Source: an uncultured Psychrosphaera sp. | Lineage (GTDB): Bacteria; Pseudomonadota; Gammaproteobacteria; Enterobacterales; Alteromonadaceae | DNA length: 64,000 nt | Assembly (NCBI RefSeq): GCF_947500655.1 | Contig: NZ_CANMSK010000022.1 | Span: 1-64,000 of the forward strand | Direction of reading: 5' to 3' | In this document: piece after piece, positions 27,131 through 38,005 of the stretch | How positions within the stretch are numbered: position 1 is the first letter of the stretch | How the letters are laid out: every line of letters starts with the position of its first letter | Made by a program: the position numbers and the translations under genes | The notes under the pieces: model-generated | The model's input: only the letters and a program-made list of their open reading frames with translations | Database searches by the model: none | Told to the model about the DNA's origin: nothing

Positions 27131-30100
27131 CTAACCAAATTCTGGAAGTTGATTAATTCCTACGTTTAAAAAGTCATTAACATCTTCAGCCATCATAGCT
27201 TGGCTAATAATAAACCCTTGGATTTCATTACACCCCATTTCCAATAAGATATTAACTTGCTCTGTCGTTTCAACGCCCTCGGCAATCACAGAAATATTTA
27301 ATTGTTCCGCTAATTGTACCAGCACACCGGTAATATTTTTATCTTGCTCTGACGTTTCAATATCCATAATAAAGCTTCTATCAATTTTCAATCGGTCAAT
27401 TGGAAACTTTTTAATATAACTCAAAGAACTGTTGCTAGAGCCAAAGTCGTCCAGTGCTATGGTAAATCCAGCACTGCGTAAATCTTCTAAGTTTTCTAGC
27501 CCTTTAACCAAATCGGTCATCATGGCAGCTTCTGTTATCTCTAATTCCAGATATTCGGCTGATAGGTTTTCTTTTACTAAAATGTCTTTTAAGTTTTGAC
27601 AAAAATCGACTTGCTGGAAGTTTAATGCAGAAACATTAACGGCTACTTTACCAAACATAACCCCTTGTTCTTGCCATGTTTTAATCTGTTGGCATACTTG
27701 TTTAAATACCCAAGTGTCCAACTTACGGATCAAGCCGTTCTCTTCTGCTAATCTAATAAACTGATCTGGGGCGACTAAGCCTCTTGTTGGATTATTCCAG
27801 CGAATTAACGCTTCAAATCCTGAAATTTGTTTTTCTTTCAATTTATACTTTGGTTGGTAATGCACAACAAATTGATCGTTATCTAATGCGCCAATTAGTT
27901 CACTTTCCAATGATAGTAATTCAGTACCTGCGGCATCAGTTTTTTGACGATAAATATGATAATTATTTTTACCTCTACGTTTCACCATGCTTAATGCTGT
28001 ATCGGCACAACGCATTAACACCTCTGCTGTTTGTCCATTTTCAGGGGAAATTGAAACACCTAAACTGGCAGTAATATTTACTTCCGTTTCGCCGAGTAAA
28101 AATGGAGTTTGTAATGCATTTTTTAGATTCTCAGCAACACGTTTAATATAAGAACGAGGCTCACTGCTTAATAATACGTTGGGGATCAATAGAGCAAACT
28201 CATCACCGCCAAGTCGAGCTAAAGCAACACCTTTATCTAAACTATTACTTAATCGTTCACCAACTTGTTTAATTAGCGCGTCGCCTTGTAAATGACTTAA
28301 ACTTTCATTCACTTTTCTAAAGTTATCTAGATCTATAAATACCACAGCAAAATGCGGGTTTAACGGATTTGACGTATTTATTGCATTATTTACATACTCA
28401 ATAAACAAAGTTCGATTTGGTAATTGAGTTATTGAATCCCGGGTAGCTAAATGACGTAAATCTTGTTCACTCTTTTTACGTATAGTGACATCAGAAAATA
28501 CACCAACAAAAGTAACATCTTTTTTTGATGATGATTTATTCTGACTTTCAACTCGGGTAACCGATAAATCAAAAGAGACTGGCTCTCCATTTTTTTGTCG
28601 GCTCCAAACTTCACCAGACCAGTAGCCAGATTTAGTAACTTCTTGCCATATCAGAGTTTCAACTTCATGATTACGTCCCTGCTCTGTCATTAACGGGAAA
28701 CTCTTGTTAATGATATCTTTAAGCTCATAACCTGTAATTTCGCTAAATGCACCATTAATGCTTTTTATTTCGCGGTCTTTATTAGCAACCCAGACTCCAT
28801 CTTTAGTTGACTCTAATAATGATGAAATAAAGGCCTGTTGTTTTACCGCATTAAACGCAACGTTTATTCCGCTAAAACGTGTATACAAAAAGATAATAAC
28901 GGCAATAACCAGAAAAATAATGCCATAAACTATTAACCATTTTGGCTGTAATGCACTATATGGTAATAGATAGCTAAATAACTGTATTGGTTCCCAATCC
29001 TTCCCTTCTAGACGGGCTTGAACTTCTAGTTGGTTACTACCTTGTCTCAAGTTCTTTAACGTAAGTAATTGATTTAACTTATCGATATTTGACCATTCGG
29101 TATCATCTTGATATTTAAAGCGAACGAATACATTTTCAGATGGATGCTGTTTAGTTAAATTAAATAATAACTTTAATTCCTGCTCGCTATCCGATAACTC
29201 AACCTCATTTACCACAGGTTCAAATGCTAAAGCCTCACTGTTATGAGTATATTTTTGCATCCAAAAACGATTGGACTCATTATCTGTTAATTCTTTAGAT
29301 TTACTTAATCTCAGCCAACCTTTTTGGCTTAATAGTTCAATTTTATCATCGCTGCTGTCTACAGCATTTAGAATTTTATTATTGGGAGTGAAGAATAAAA
29401 TAGACGTTAACGCTTTCTTATCAAGCAAAGCTACTTTAGTTGGATAAACCACCCAAACTTGCTGCTTGGTTGCTTTTAACACTTGTATAACTGGTGCTTG
29501 TGTATTTAATATATCTAAACGTTTGGATGTAAATTTTAAAGTAGCTAAGTCTAATTGGTGTAGACCTCTATTTGTTGCTAGCCACACAATCCGACCATCT
29601 AATAAGTACTCACTTACTTTATATTCAGGCAAGCATGTTGCGCCACATAACTCTTTGGATTGAATCTTTGTTTGTTTACCTACCGCAGATATTGAGACAA
29701 CCTGATCTGATTGTACAATTAATAAATTGTTATCGGTATGAGGGAGTACTAAATCACCTTTTGAAATTGATAAATCCAGTGATAGCAGTAAAGTCTGTTT
29801 TTCGTAACTCCAAATATGTGACGGGCTAACAAACCAAATATGACGTTTTGTTTCGATTAATTGAGTTACATTTTTTATGTGAGGAAAGCTAACTTTGTAT
29901 TGCCAAACTAATGTCTCGTTAACCATTCTTTGTTGATACAAACGGTTACTCTTTAAAGCATAAGTTCCGCTGGTACTGATTGAATCGAAAATGTATTTAT
30001 TTGCATTTCTGGTAGAAGGTTTAAAAATCTCTGCGGTAAATGGTTGACTCCAAGCTATTTGAACGCCAAACGAGTCAACAAGCCACAAGTTATTATTATT

Positions 30101-30961
30101 ATCAAAAAACAAATCACTTACTTGTTTAGGTAATGTGAATGAGTAGTTTTCGGATTGTATTGAATAAAGTTGGTTACCCCTTTTAACATAAATATCACCG
30201 TTAAAAGGAATAAGATCGCTGACTGAATTAAACGATTTCAATCTTTTACTATTAACATCTTTAGTCGTATAAAAATTAAATGGATTCGCTGCTTGTACAT
30301 TGCCTTTTTGGGTTAGGTATAACAAATTACCCTGATACTCGACGACTTCTTTTAAGTTGCTAGAAATATTAGCAGTTAACCAGGTTTGTTCATCTGTGGA
30401 ATATAAATCAAGTTGATTAACCTCTAAAATTAATACTCCTTGAGGGATCACTAATAACTTTTTAAATTTAGCGGGAAGTTCAAAGAATGGTTTAATTGAG
30501 GGAGTACTTTCATCGTCACCAGGTTTATTTAATTGGTAAACATTGTTATTAGTTTGAATTAACAAAGAGCTTTCATAATTCACTAAATCAACAATCTTAT
30601 TGTCTTTTATTTGCCACACAGAATGAATTGGTAATGCACTATCAAGCAAAGATACATGATATATCTGAGTCTCAGTTGCGACATATAAGTAGTCATCAAT
30701 TATACCTCCACTTAATACATCACTGCTGAAGTCAAAGGTTTTAAATGAAATAAATTTACCATCACGAAATAAACTAACGCTTTGTTTCGACAGCAGCCAA
30801 ATCTGACTTTTATCATCTTGGATAAATTTAACACTTGGTTCTAATACATGCTCGCTAGCTAATTCGGCTGTGAAAATATCAGTATACTGTTTACTGCTAG
30901 CGTCAAAACTTAAAATATAAATAAGTACGACACATACCAATTTTAATACTGAAATTTTCAT
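27131..30961 (-). CDS. Propeller-Y_Y_Y sensor with PAS, GGDEF and EAL domains
   Basis: About 1276 residues from the ATG at 30961, which gives a signal sequence (MKISVLKLVCVVLIYIL); an upstream start would add 14 residues. A periplasmic region of about 650 residues looks like beta-propeller blades (IWLLSKQSVSLFRDGKF, LWLVDSFGVQI, IVWLATNRGLHQLD) followed by a Y_Y_Y-type domain, then a membrane helix near 672-692. The cytoplasm carries PAS (about 715-835), GGDEF with RLGGDEF near 918, and EAL with FEALIRW near 1048 and DDFGSSNSSL. Both catalytic motifs look intact, so cyclic-di-GMP could be made and degraded. It is convergent with rsmD. Confidence 0.93.
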   Translation of the reverse strand: MKISVLKLVCVVLIYILSFDASSKQYTDIFTAELASEHVLEPSVKFIQDDKSQIWLLSKQSVSLFRDGKFISFKTFDFSSDVLSGGIIDDYLYVATETQIYHVSLLDSALPIHSVWQIKDNKIVDLVNYESSLLIQTNNNVYQLNKPGDDESTPSIKPFFELPAKFKKLLVIPQGVLILEVNQLDLYSTDEQTWLTANISSNLKEVVEYQGNLLYLTQKGNVQAANPFNFYTTKDVNSKRLKSFNSVSDLIPFNGDIYVKRGNQLYSIQSENYSFTLPKQVSDLFFDNNNNLWLVDSFGVQIAWSQPFTAEIFKPSTRNANKYIFDSISTSGTYALKSNRLYQQRMVNETLVWQYKVSFPHIKNVTQLIETKRHIWFVSPSHIWSYEKQTLLLSLDLSISKGDLVLPHTDNNLLIVQSDQVVSISAVGKQTKIQSKELCGATCLPEYKVSEYLLDGRIVWLATNRGLHQLDLATLKFTSKRLDILNTQAPVIQVLKATKQQVWVVYPTKVALLDKKALTSILFFTPNNKILNAVDSSDDKIELLSQKGWLRLSKSKELTDNESNRFWMQKYTHNSEALAFEPVVNEVELSDSEQELKLLFNLTKQHPSENVFVRFKYQDDTEWSNIDKLNQLLTLKNLRQGSNQLEVQARLEGKDWEPIQLFSYLLPYSALQPKWLIVYGIIFLVIAVIIFLYTRFSGINVAFNAVKQQAFISSLLESTKDGVWVANKDREIKSINGAFSEITGYELKDIINKSFPLMTEQGRNHEVETLIWQEVTKSGYWSGEVWSRQKNGEPVSFDLSVTRVESQNKSSSKKDVTFVGVFSDVTIRKKSEQDLRHLATRDSITQLPNRTLFIEYVNNAINTSNPLNPHFAVVFIDLDNFRKVNESLSHLQGDALIKQVGERLSNSLDKGVALARLGGDEFALLIPNVLLSSEPRSYIKRVAENLKNALQTPFLLGETEVNITASLGVSISPENGQTAEVLMRCADTALSMVKRRGKNNYHIYRQKTDAAGTELLSLESELIGALDNDQFVVHYQPKYKLKEKQISGFEALIRWNNPTRGLVAPDQFIRLAEENGLIRKLDTWVFKQVCQQIKTWQEQGVMFGKVAVNVSALNFQQVDFCQNLKDILVKENLSAEYLELEITEAAMMTDLVKGLENLEDLRSAGFTIALDDFGSSNSSLSYIKKFPIDRLKIDRSFIMDIETSEQDKNITGVLVQLAEQLNISVIAEGVETTEQVNILLEMGCNEIQGFIISQAMMAEDVNDFLNVGINQLPEFG

Positions 30962-31048
30962 TATTGTCTCACTGCAATTTTTTAATTTAAAAAGGAATAA
31001 CAATATCTACCATTTATTTGAGAGATTGCCAAGTAAAGTGAGTGATAA

Positions 31049-31513
31049 CTAACATGATCCTGCGAAGTCTAATTGTCGCCATGACTCAAATACAAAAACA
31101 GCAACAGCATTAGATAAGTTCATGCTCCGACTGTCCGGCTGCATAGGAATGCGTAACCAATTCTCTTTGGGCATGCTGTTTAATACATCATCCGGTAAGC
31201 CTCTAGTTTCAGGCCCAAATACTAAAGTATCACCGGCTTGGTATTTCACTTGAGAATGAAAATTTGAGCCTTTAGTTGTACAGCTAAACAGCCTTGATTC
31301 TGGATAAGCATCAACATAGGCTTGAAAATTTGGATAACGTTTTACTTTAGTAAATTCATGATAATCTAAGCCTGCGCGCCTAACTTTCTTTTCATCTAAG
31401 TCAAACCCTAGCGGCTCAATTAAATGCAAATTAAAACCGGTGTTGGCACATAAGCGAACGATATTACCGGTATTAGGTGGTATTTCTGGCTCGTATAAAA
31501 CTATATTTAACAT
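31049..31513 (-). CDS. trmL: tRNA (cytidine(34)-2'-O)-methyltransferase
   Basis: A 154-residue SPOUT-fold methyltransferase that modifies the wobble base of two leucine tRNAs. The [18 protein letters not shown] start, the FGPETRGLP loop and the [18 protein letters not shown] knot region match TrmL across its full length. GAGAG precedes the ATG. Confidence 0.96.
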   Translation of the reverse strand: MLNIVLYEPEIPPNTGNIVRLCANTGFNLHLIEPLGFDLDEKKVRRAGLDYHEFTKVKRYPNFQAYVDAYPESRLFSCTTKGSNFHSQVKYQAGDTLVFGPETRGLPDDVLNSMPKENWLRIPMQPDSRSMNLSNAVAVFVFESWRQLDFAGSC

Positions 31514-31585
31514 ACTCTCTCTAATTTTTACATTTCTAGTCCTGCAATGATAACAGCGCTTTATGCCAATGCGCAGTGCTGAACC

Positions 31586-32662
31586 TTACTTATTATCTAA
31601 AAATGTAAATATTTTATCCAATGCCTCACTACGTTGTTTATCTGGGGCAATAAACAATTCGTGTTTTGCATCATCAATTATAATTGGGCTATCGTTGACA
31701 CAGGGATTACCTAATCTTGCTAATTCAGTACAAAATTCATTTTGCGCAATATTATCAACAACTTCATCGTCTTTCGCTTGAAATACCATTAGAGGTAATT
31801 TTACTAAATGAAGTTGTTCAAATGCTATATCGATTGCATCTACGGATTCTTTAATCCAACTAAAGGTAACACTGCCCAGTTGTAGCTCTGGAGTGGCTGC
31901 ATAAACTGATCTAAAGTATTCATATCGTGTTTTACTATTTGTTAACTGATTTTCTTCAAATGGTGTAGGGCTATAATCTTTACCACCAAAAAAATAAGGG
32001 CTTTGATCCATTATTAACTTGGTTGTCCAATTGGCAACACTAAAAATACTTCTAGCAATCCACTGAGGAACGCTACCAGAGCTCAAGCCCCACATAGGAG
32101 ATGAAAATACAGCTTTGGTAAATTGGTTAGGATATTGCTCTATATATCTTAAACCTATAGCTCCGCCCATAGAGTGACTAGCAAGTAATAACTCACCATC
32201 GTATTTAGATTTTACAATTTCTTCAATAAACTGATGAAAGTCGACGACGTAATCATTAAAATTTTCAACATAACCTTTATATTTATTATCTAAACGGCGG
32301 CTAGATAATCCTTGGCCTTGATGATCAATAATAAATACCGAATACCCTTGTTGAGTAAAATCGTATAATACTTCTTGATATTTAGCATAACCTTCTACTC
32401 GACCGGGTGAAAATACCACGGCTTTTTCTGCACCAGGGACCAAAACATATGCATAATGAATATCGAGTTTTTGTTTATTAACAAAGTGGCCTTTTATAAC
32501 TTGGTTATCCCAAAACGGCAATAACGTTTCAGACACAAACTCGGGGAAAACAGATTCTCGCTCAGCTAACTCTGGTGTTACATAATGGTATTCTTTACTT
32601 TCTACCGACACTGAAACACTTACTCCAAAACTTAATAACAACACAAGATACATATACTTCAT
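31586..32662 (-). CDS. Secreted alpha/beta hydrolase, lysophospholipase L2-like
   Basis: About 358 residues from the ATG at 32662, which has GGAGA seven bases upstream and gives a signal peptide; a GTG at 32689 would add nine residues. The nucleophile motif ASHSMGGA, the acid near FQAKDDEVVDN and the base in DDAKHELF form a complete triad, and DHQGQGLSSR plus the MWGLSSG lid region resemble PldB-type monoacylglycerol or lysophospholipid lipases. Unlike E. coli PldB it has an export signal. It stands alone, divergent from the DUF5610 gene. Confidence 0.87.
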   Translation of the reverse strand: MKYMYLVLLLSFGVSVSVSVESKEYHYVTPELAERESVFPEFVSETLLPFWDNQVIKGHFVNKQKLDIHYAYVLVPGAEKAVVFSPGRVEGYAKYQEVLYDFTQQGYSVFIIDHQGQGLSSRRLDNKYKGYVENFNDYVVDFHQFIEEIVKSKYDGELLLASHSMGGAIGLRYIEQYPNQFTKAVFSSPMWGLSSGSVPQWIARSIFSVANWTTKLIMDQSPYFFGGKDYSPTPFEENQLTNSKTRYEYFRSVYAATPELQLGSVTFSWIKESVDAIDIAFEQLHLVKLPLMVFQAKDDEVVDNIAQNEFCTELARLGNPCVNDSPIIIDDAKHELFIAPDKQRSEALDKIFTFLDNK

Positions 32663-32897
32663 CAAAGGTCTCCGTGCCTGTTTAGACACTAAAAAAATAA
32701 CAATAATAAATTTGTAAACTTAGAAAAATAACAATTTATGCTTATACTCGATTAATAACCAAGATCATAATAGTACTTATTTGTAAAAGTAAACAACTAA
32801 AATCTAATGTTTACAATAGATTCAATTACTTATCCTACATAGCTATTATGTCTCTTATATGAAAAGATGGTAATATCAATTACTTTACAAAAATAGC

Positions 32898-32924
32898 TCA
32901 AGAAATATACGATTATGCCGTTAA
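32898..32924 (+). promoter_or_regulatory. Candidate sigma28 (FliA) promoter of the DUF5610 gene
   Basis: TCAAGAAA-N11-GCCGTTAA differs little from the flagellar sigma28 consensus TAAAGTTT-N11-GCCGATAA and lies 31 bases before the ATG with an AAAGG site in between. The spacing is exact, but the -35 part is imperfect. Confidence 0.38.
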
Positions 32925-32955
32925 AGATCTGGGTAGTTATAAAAGGTAGAAAGTT

Positions 32956-34236
32956 ATGCTTCAGTTAAATTCAGATTTAACGCGTGGGCTTGATCTGTTC
33001 TCGTCTAAACAACGAGGTACATTACAGCAAAATAATCAACAGGTTTCATTTAATCGTGTTGAATCATCGTCTGTGTCATTAACGCAAAATAACAAAGAAA
33101 GTTTCACATTTTTTTATCGCTCAACACACCAAAGTGTTGGACAGAGTATTGGCAGTGAACAAAGCCAAATGCAAAAAGAAGTGTCCGAAGCTGAATTAGA
33201 ACAACAAGATCAACGTGCAGATGCAGCTGCAAATAACATCTTAAAATTTATAGAACAAAGACTACAGCAAGATATGCAAGACGGTGCGACTCCTGAAGAG
33301 TTAGCCAGTCGTATTGAAGCTGGTTTAGAAGGTTTTAACCTCGGTTACGAACAAGCCAACGATGCATTAGGCCAACTTAATTTATTAAATCCAGAACTTG
33401 AGGGGGAAATATCATTAACCCAGTCTAAGTTTTATGAAGGTATTGAAAAGTTAAAAGAAACTTACTTAGGCACAACACCTGAGAATACTGATGCCGCAGA
33501 GGAACCTGTTAAAGATACGACTTATGATGCATCAGTAACAAGTTCAGTAACTAGCACTCAAAATTATCTGCAAGGTAGTTCTTACGCACAAGCACAAGAA
33601 TTTAGCTTTGACTTAGTTACAGCCGATGGCGATAAAGTAACTATATATACCAGTAGCTTGATGGCACAGCAAAGTGAGTCTGGCTATAGTTCATCATCAC
33701 AAAATGGTAACTTAGTTGAAATGGCTTACCAGTCTTATGGTGAGATGAGAGAAAGTGAATTCAGAATGTCAGTTGACGGTGACTTAGATGAAGATGAACT
33801 TAAAGCCATCAACGACTTACTAAATAATGTAAATGATTTAGCCAAAGATTTTTACAGCGGCGATCTAGAAACTGCATTTAACAAAGCTGTTAAAATGGAT
33901 TATGACGCAGGTGAAATTAGTGAGTTCTCTATTTCATTAACGCAAATTCAAAACTTTACTGCTTATAAAGCGTATCAAACTGATACTCCGATCAGCAATA
34001 CGAATGCATTTAATGAATTGAAGCCTTTGGCTGACTTCACTAATGATTTGAAAAATACATTAGCAACACTGCAAACCTTGTTTGATCATCCAAGAGATTT
34101 ATTCTCTGAAATTAGTAAGCAAATTAACGAATTACAAAAGCCTCAAGACTATCCAGTAAACCAGGTCGACTTCTTCGACTTTGCTGATAGCTTAATGGGT
34201 AAATTGTCAGAGCTTTCTAACCTAGAAGCTGAATAA
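32956..34236 (+). CDS. DUF5610 domain-containing protein
   Basis: A 426-residue hydrophilic protein without signal peptide or membrane helix. The conserved part is near residues 90-175 (AANNILKFIEQRL, ATPEELASRIEAGLEGFNLGYEQA), matching DUF5610. The middle, near 200-290, is Ser/Gln-rich and predicted to be mostly beta or disordered; the C-terminal third is helical. The function is unknown. A flagellar-type promoter may precede it, so a link to motility is possible but unproven. An AAAGG site supports the start. Confidence 0.82.
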   Translation: MLQLNSDLTRGLDLFSSKQRGTLQQNNQQVSFNRVESSSVSLTQNNKESFTFFYRSTHQSVGQSIGSEQSQMQKEVSEAELEQQDQRADAAANNILKFIEQRLQQDMQDGATPEELASRIEAGLEGFNLGYEQANDALGQLNLLNPELEGEISLTQSKFYEGIEKLKETYLGTTPENTDAAEEPVKDTTYDASVTSSVTSTQNYLQGSSYAQAQEFSFDLVTADGDKVTIYTSSLMAQQSESGYSSSSQNGNLVEMAYQSYGEMRESEFRMSVDGDLDEDELKAINDLLNNVNDLAKDFYSGDLETAFNKAVKMDYDAGEISEFSISLTQIQNFTAYKAYQTDTPISNTNAFNELKPLADFTNDLKNTLATLQTLFDHPRDLFSEISKQINELQKPQDYPVNQVDFFDFADSLMGKLSELSNLEAE

Positions 34237-34256
34237 GTTTTTATATTTTTAAATTC

Positions 34257-34296
34257 ATATTTCCCTGTTTTGTTATAAAGACAAGCAGGGAAATAT
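34257..34296. repeat. Inverted repeat between DUF5610 gene and btuF
   Basis: ATATTTCCCTG and CAGGGAAATAT form an 11-pair perfect stem around an 18-base spacer that itself can pair TTGT with ACAA. It sits between two convergent genes but lacks a T run on either strand, so factor-independent termination is uncertain. Confidence 0.65.
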
Positions 34297-34339
34297 CTAA
34301 TACCAATTCCCATTAATAGTATAAATCCCCTTATTGATG

Positions 34340-35287
34340 TTAATTTGCTATTGCTTGCCTAGATTTATCTATTTTCCCACACATATCTTCTAAACCAATC
34401 AACATACGGCTGCTAAAACGGTGAACTAAATCTGCGTCAATTTCTATAAATTGATTGTTTTTTACTGCAGGGATCATTTGCCATTGTTGCCAATTAATTT
34501 TTGGCTGTGGCGTTTTAGAATTTTCTTGTGGCATAATTATTAATTCAGGATTTGCTACAACTACGTTTTCAATACTGAGGTGCGGATAGTTTGTGCTGTT
34601 TTCAGCAAACACATTTATTGCGCCACAGGTTTGTAATAGTTGGTGTATCCACGTATTTTTATTTACTGACATTAAAGGCTCTGACCACAGTTGGTAAAAC
34701 ACAGAAATAGCTGGTTTGTCTTGATAAGTTTGGCGTAATTTTAATAGTTTTGCCGAATATTCTAACGCTAATTGCTCGGCCTTTTCTTCATGACCTGTCA
34801 ATTTACCAAAACGCCTTAGTTCGGTGGCGACACCATCGATATCTTTGGCATCGCTATATATTACCTTAAGCCCTAAACTCTTTAATTTCTCTATGTCTTC
34901 GACTTTATTTCCGCTGCGCCAAGAAATAACAAGGTCTGGGCGCATTTGTAATATTTTTTCGATTTGCATTCCATGATGCCCACCAATGCGTGGGATATCT
35001 AATGCTTGCTTGGGAAAGTCGGCATAATTCACCGTTCCTACAATTTGCGATCCTGCGCCAATGGCAAATAAAGATTCAACAATATGCGGTGACAAAGCGA
35101 TAATACGCTGTGCTGGTGTATTTGACGTTGCGGCTGTTGCATTAAAAATGTCGGCTGTAGCACTTTCCGATACTTCAACCGCTTGGCTTGACCAAGATAA
35201 ACTGCCAATAAATATTACAAAAGCAACTCCACAAACATATCCACCAGCAACTCGATTAAATAGTAACGACTTCATATAGCTAAGCAT
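34340..35287 (-). CDS. btuF: Periplasmic cobalamin-binding protein BtuF
   Basis: A 315-residue substrate-binding protein that delivers corrinoids to BtuCD. An N-terminal hydrophobic export segment (residues 15-37) is followed by the class III binding fold: RIIALSPHIVESLFAIGAG, VGTVNYADFP, IPRIGGHHGMQIEKIL and RPDLVISWRSGN. It is the last gene of the riboswitch-controlled operon. The start has GGA ten bases upstream; an ATG four codons later is an alternative. Confidence 0.94.
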   Translation of the reverse strand: MLSYMKSLLFNRVAGGYVCGVAFVIFIGSLSWSSQAVEVSESATADIFNATAATSNTPAQRIIALSPHIVESLFAIGAGSQIVGTVNYADFPKQALDIPRIGGHHGMQIEKILQMRPDLVISWRSGNKVEDIEKLKSLGLKVIYSDAKDIDGVATELRRFGKLTGHEEKAEQLALEYSAKLLKLRQTYQDKPAISVFYQLWSEPLMSVNKNTWIHQLLQTCGAINVFAENSTNYPHLSIENVVVANPELIIMPQENSKTPQPKINWQQWQMIPAVKNNQFIEIDADLVHRFSSRMLIGLEDMCGKIDKSRQAIAN

Positions 35288-35340
35288 TTTAACTTTCCAC
35301 TTAAATTGTTCACATTGCGAATGTAGAGATAAAACAGCCT

Positions 35341-35970
35341 CTAATAATCAAAGCCTTTTTGTGCTTTAACGCCTGCTTTAAAAGCATGTTTTATATTTTT
35401 TACTTCACTTACGGTATCCGCAAGTTCGGTTAGTTCACGATGCGCTGCACGGCCTGTAATGATCACACATTGCATTGGCGGTCTATTTTTTACTGCGTTT
35501 AATACATCTTCCAATTGAACATAGTCATAGGTAACCATGTACGTTAGCTCATCCAATAAAACCAAATCAATTGTATCATCAGCTAAGTATTGTTTAGCAA
35601 CTTGCCACGCAGCTTGTGCTGCTTTGGTATCAGACTCGCGGTTTTGCGTTTCCCAAGTAAAGCCCGTTTCCATATGTGTAAATGGTACGCCAGCTTTTTC
35701 TAATAAGTTACGCTCACCACACTCCCAGCCACCTTTAATAAATTGTACCACTGCGGCTTTTTTATCGTGACCTACACAGCGAGCTACAGTACCAAAACCA
35801 GATGTGGATTTGCCTTTACCGTTACCAGTAATAACTTGAAATACACCTTTTTCAGTTTGTGCAGCAGCAATCCGTTCATCTACTTCAGCTTTTATCTTCT
35901 TTTGACGCGCTATATGCTTTTGCTCTTTTTCACTTAATTCTTTCTCATTTAACTTTTTATCTTGGCTCAT
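35341..35970 (-). CDS. cobO: Corrinoid adenosyltransferase
   Basis: A 209-residue CobA/BtuR-type enzyme that transfers the adenosyl group of ATP to Co(I) corrinoids. The P-loop [12 protein letters not shown], the [14 protein letters not shown] segment and LLDELTYMV are characteristic. The N-terminus is a charged helix. Its start overlaps the cobQ stop by four bases. Confidence 0.95.
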   Translation of the reverse strand: MSQDKKLNEKELSEKEQKHIARQKKIKAEVDERIAAAQTEKGVFQVITGNGKGKSTSGFGTVARCVGHDKKAAVVQFIKGGWECGERNLLEKAGVPFTHMETGFTWETQNRESDTKAAQAAWQVAKQYLADDTIDLVLLDELTYMVTYDYVQLEDVLNAVKNRPPMQCVIITGRAAHRELTELADTVSEVKNIKHAFKAGVKAQKGFDY

Positions 35971-37448
35971 GCTGTTATTCCTAAAATTTGTTTAATTTTT
36001 TCAATATCTAAATGTGTGGTTAACGTATTTGCTAATTGGTTTAACTGACGTTCTCTGTGTGCATCCAAGTCAAAACCTTGGTTAATATTATGCTTGGGGT
36101 TTATCCAATCAAAAATAGCCTTGTTCATTTCTGAGCTATCAAACAAGCCATGAATATAAGTCCCCATAATTTGGTTATCTGCCGATATAAACCCTTCATA
36201 CCTTTTTTGTTTTTGATCCCCTGATGATATTTCAAAAGCAGGTGTATTTAGTGCTTTTCCTGAGCTTTCGCCGCAGTGAATTTCATAACCTTTAAAATCA
36301 GCGATTGTTTCAGAAAAACACGACTGACCTTGAATTTGTTTTAACTGTTTATTTTCGGTCAATTCGGTAGAAAAATCAGCAAAGCCTAAACCATCAATCG
36401 ACAACTGATTAGATTCTATCCCTTGTGGATCATTGATAGTTTGGCCTAGCATTTGAAAACCACCACATACACCTAATAGCTTTCCGCCGTAACGTAAGTG
36501 TCTGTTAATTTTTTCTGGCCAACCTTGTTGTTTTAAATGCGTTAAATCGCCAATTACATTTTTACTGCCCGGTAAAATCATTAAGTCACAAGCTGGTAAC
36601 TCATCAAATATTGTAACGTATTGTAAGTCCACATTTGGATGTAAGCGTAACGCATCAAAGTCGGTGTGGTTACTGATATGCGGCAATGTTATCACCACAA
36701 TAGTGAGCTTTACTTGGGTTTGAACATTGGCAATACTCACGGCATCTTCTGCGTCCAATGCTAAATCATGTAAATAAGGCAACACACCTAACACAGGAAT
36801 ATTAGTTCTTTGTTCCAACCAATCTAAACCTGATTGTAGTAATGCAATATCGCCACGAAAGCGGTTAATTACAAAGCCTTTAACTCGCTTTTGTTCCGAC
36901 TCTGACAATAAAGCTAAGGTACCAACTAAATGAGCAAACACACCGCCTTTGTCGATATCTGCAATAATAATAACTGGGCAGTCGACTCTTTCGGCGTATC
37001 CCATATTGGCAATATCATTTTCACGTAGGTTAATTTCTGCTGGACTGCCAGCTCCTTCAACAAATAACACATCAAATTCTGTGGCTAATCTATTGTGCGA
37101 AGTTAATACAGCTTCCATCGCTACTTTTTTGTAATCGTGATAACTGTTCGCTTCCATATTAGAAATAGCTTTTCCATGCACAATCACTTGCGCACCAGTA
37201 TCAGAGTTTGGTTTCAACAATATTGGATTAAAATCTATTCTGCTAGGCACTCTTGCCGCAACCGCTTGAAGCGCTTGTGCACGACCAATCTCACCACCAT
37301 CTTCGGTTACTGCGCTGTTTAACGCCATATTTTGCGGTTTAAATGGAGCGACTTTGTATTTTAAATCTGAAAATACTCGGCATAATCCAGCCACTAATGT
37401 GCTTTTACCCGCATCTGACGTAGTGCCTTGCACCATTAATACTTTCAT
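35967..37448 (-). CDS. cobQ: Cobyric acid synthase
   Basis: A 493-residue glutamine amidotransferase (CbiP/CobQ) that amidates four carboxylates of adenosylcobyrinic acid a,c-diamide. The N-terminal synthetase domain has [19 protein letters not shown] and KPQNMALNS; the C-terminal class I amidotransferase domain has [12 protein letters not shown] with the catalytic cysteine and a late GTYIHGLFD with the histidine. It overlaps cobO and cobU by four bases each. Confidence 0.97.
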   Translation of the reverse strand: MKVLMVQGTTSDAGKSTLVAGLCRVFSDLKYKVAPFKPQNMALNSAVTEDGGEIGRAQALQAVAARVPSRIDFNPILLKPNSDTGAQVIVHGKAISNMEANSYHDYKKVAMEAVLTSHNRLATEFDVLFVEGAGSPAEINLRENDIANMGYAERVDCPVIIIADIDKGGVFAHLVGTLALLSESEQKRVKGFVINRFRGDIALLQSGLDWLEQRTNIPVLGVLPYLHDLALDAEDAVSIANVQTQVKLTIVVITLPHISNHTDFDALRLHPNVDLQYVTIFDELPACDLMILPGSKNVIGDLTHLKQQGWPEKINRHLRYGGKLLGVCGGFQMLGQTINDPQGIESNQLSIDGLGFADFSTELTENKQLKQIQGQSCFSETIADFKGYEIHCGESSGKALNTPAFEISSGDQKQKRYEGFISADNQIMGTYIHGLFDSSEMNKAIFDWINPKHNINQGFDLDAHRERQLNQLANTLTTHLDIEKIKQILGITA

Positions 37449-38005
37449 GTTTTTTTACAATCTTTTGATTTTAACGTCAAAGGTAATCCAGCCATTACAA
37501 ATTCAACTCTATGGGCGACTTTAGCGACTTCTTGATGTAACCATCCTGACTCGTCTACAAAGGATCTGGATAATTCACCAAGTGGCACAATGCCATGACC
37601 TACTTCGTTACTTACTAGGATCACTTGGCATTTTGCTTCAGCTGCTTTTTGTAAAACACCAAGCAAGTTTTGTTTTTGAGCTTGCCACTGATCACTTTGT
37701 TTTGAACATAGCCAATTGCTTACCCATAAGGTTAGACAATCCACCAGCACACAAGTATCTGTATTCATGGCATCTTCTATTGCTTGGGCTAAATTTAATG
37801 GTTCTTCTGTTAACAACCAATGTGTAGGTCGGTCATATTGATGCTGTGTAATGCGTGCATCCATTTCTGCATCATTATTTTCTGCCGTAGCTATGTAATG
37901 AACTTGTAAACCTGACTCTTGAGCTAGACCTTCAGCTAAACGGCTTTTACCTGAGCGTGCTCCGCCTAAAATAAACTGAATATTGGTTCCGGTATCGGCA
38001 CTCAT
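37445..38005 (-). CDS. cobU: Adenosylcobinamide kinase / guanylyltransferase
   Basis: A 186-residue bifunctional enzyme that phosphorylates adenosylcobinamide and attaches GMP. The P-loop GGARSGKS near residue 14, DCLTLWVSN and [11 protein letters not shown] match the family. It starts directly after the cobS stop codon and overlaps cobQ, so the four genes are coupled. Confidence 0.96.
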   Translation of the reverse strand: MSADTGTNIQFILGGARSGKSRLAEGLAQESGLQVHYIATAENNDAEMDARITQHQYDRPTHWLLTEEPLNLAQAIEDAMNTDTCVLVDCLTLWVSNWLCSKQSDQWQAQKQNLLGVLQKAAEAKCQVILVSNEVGHGIVPLGELSRSFVDESGWLHQEVAKVAHRVEFVMAGLPLTLKSKDCKKT

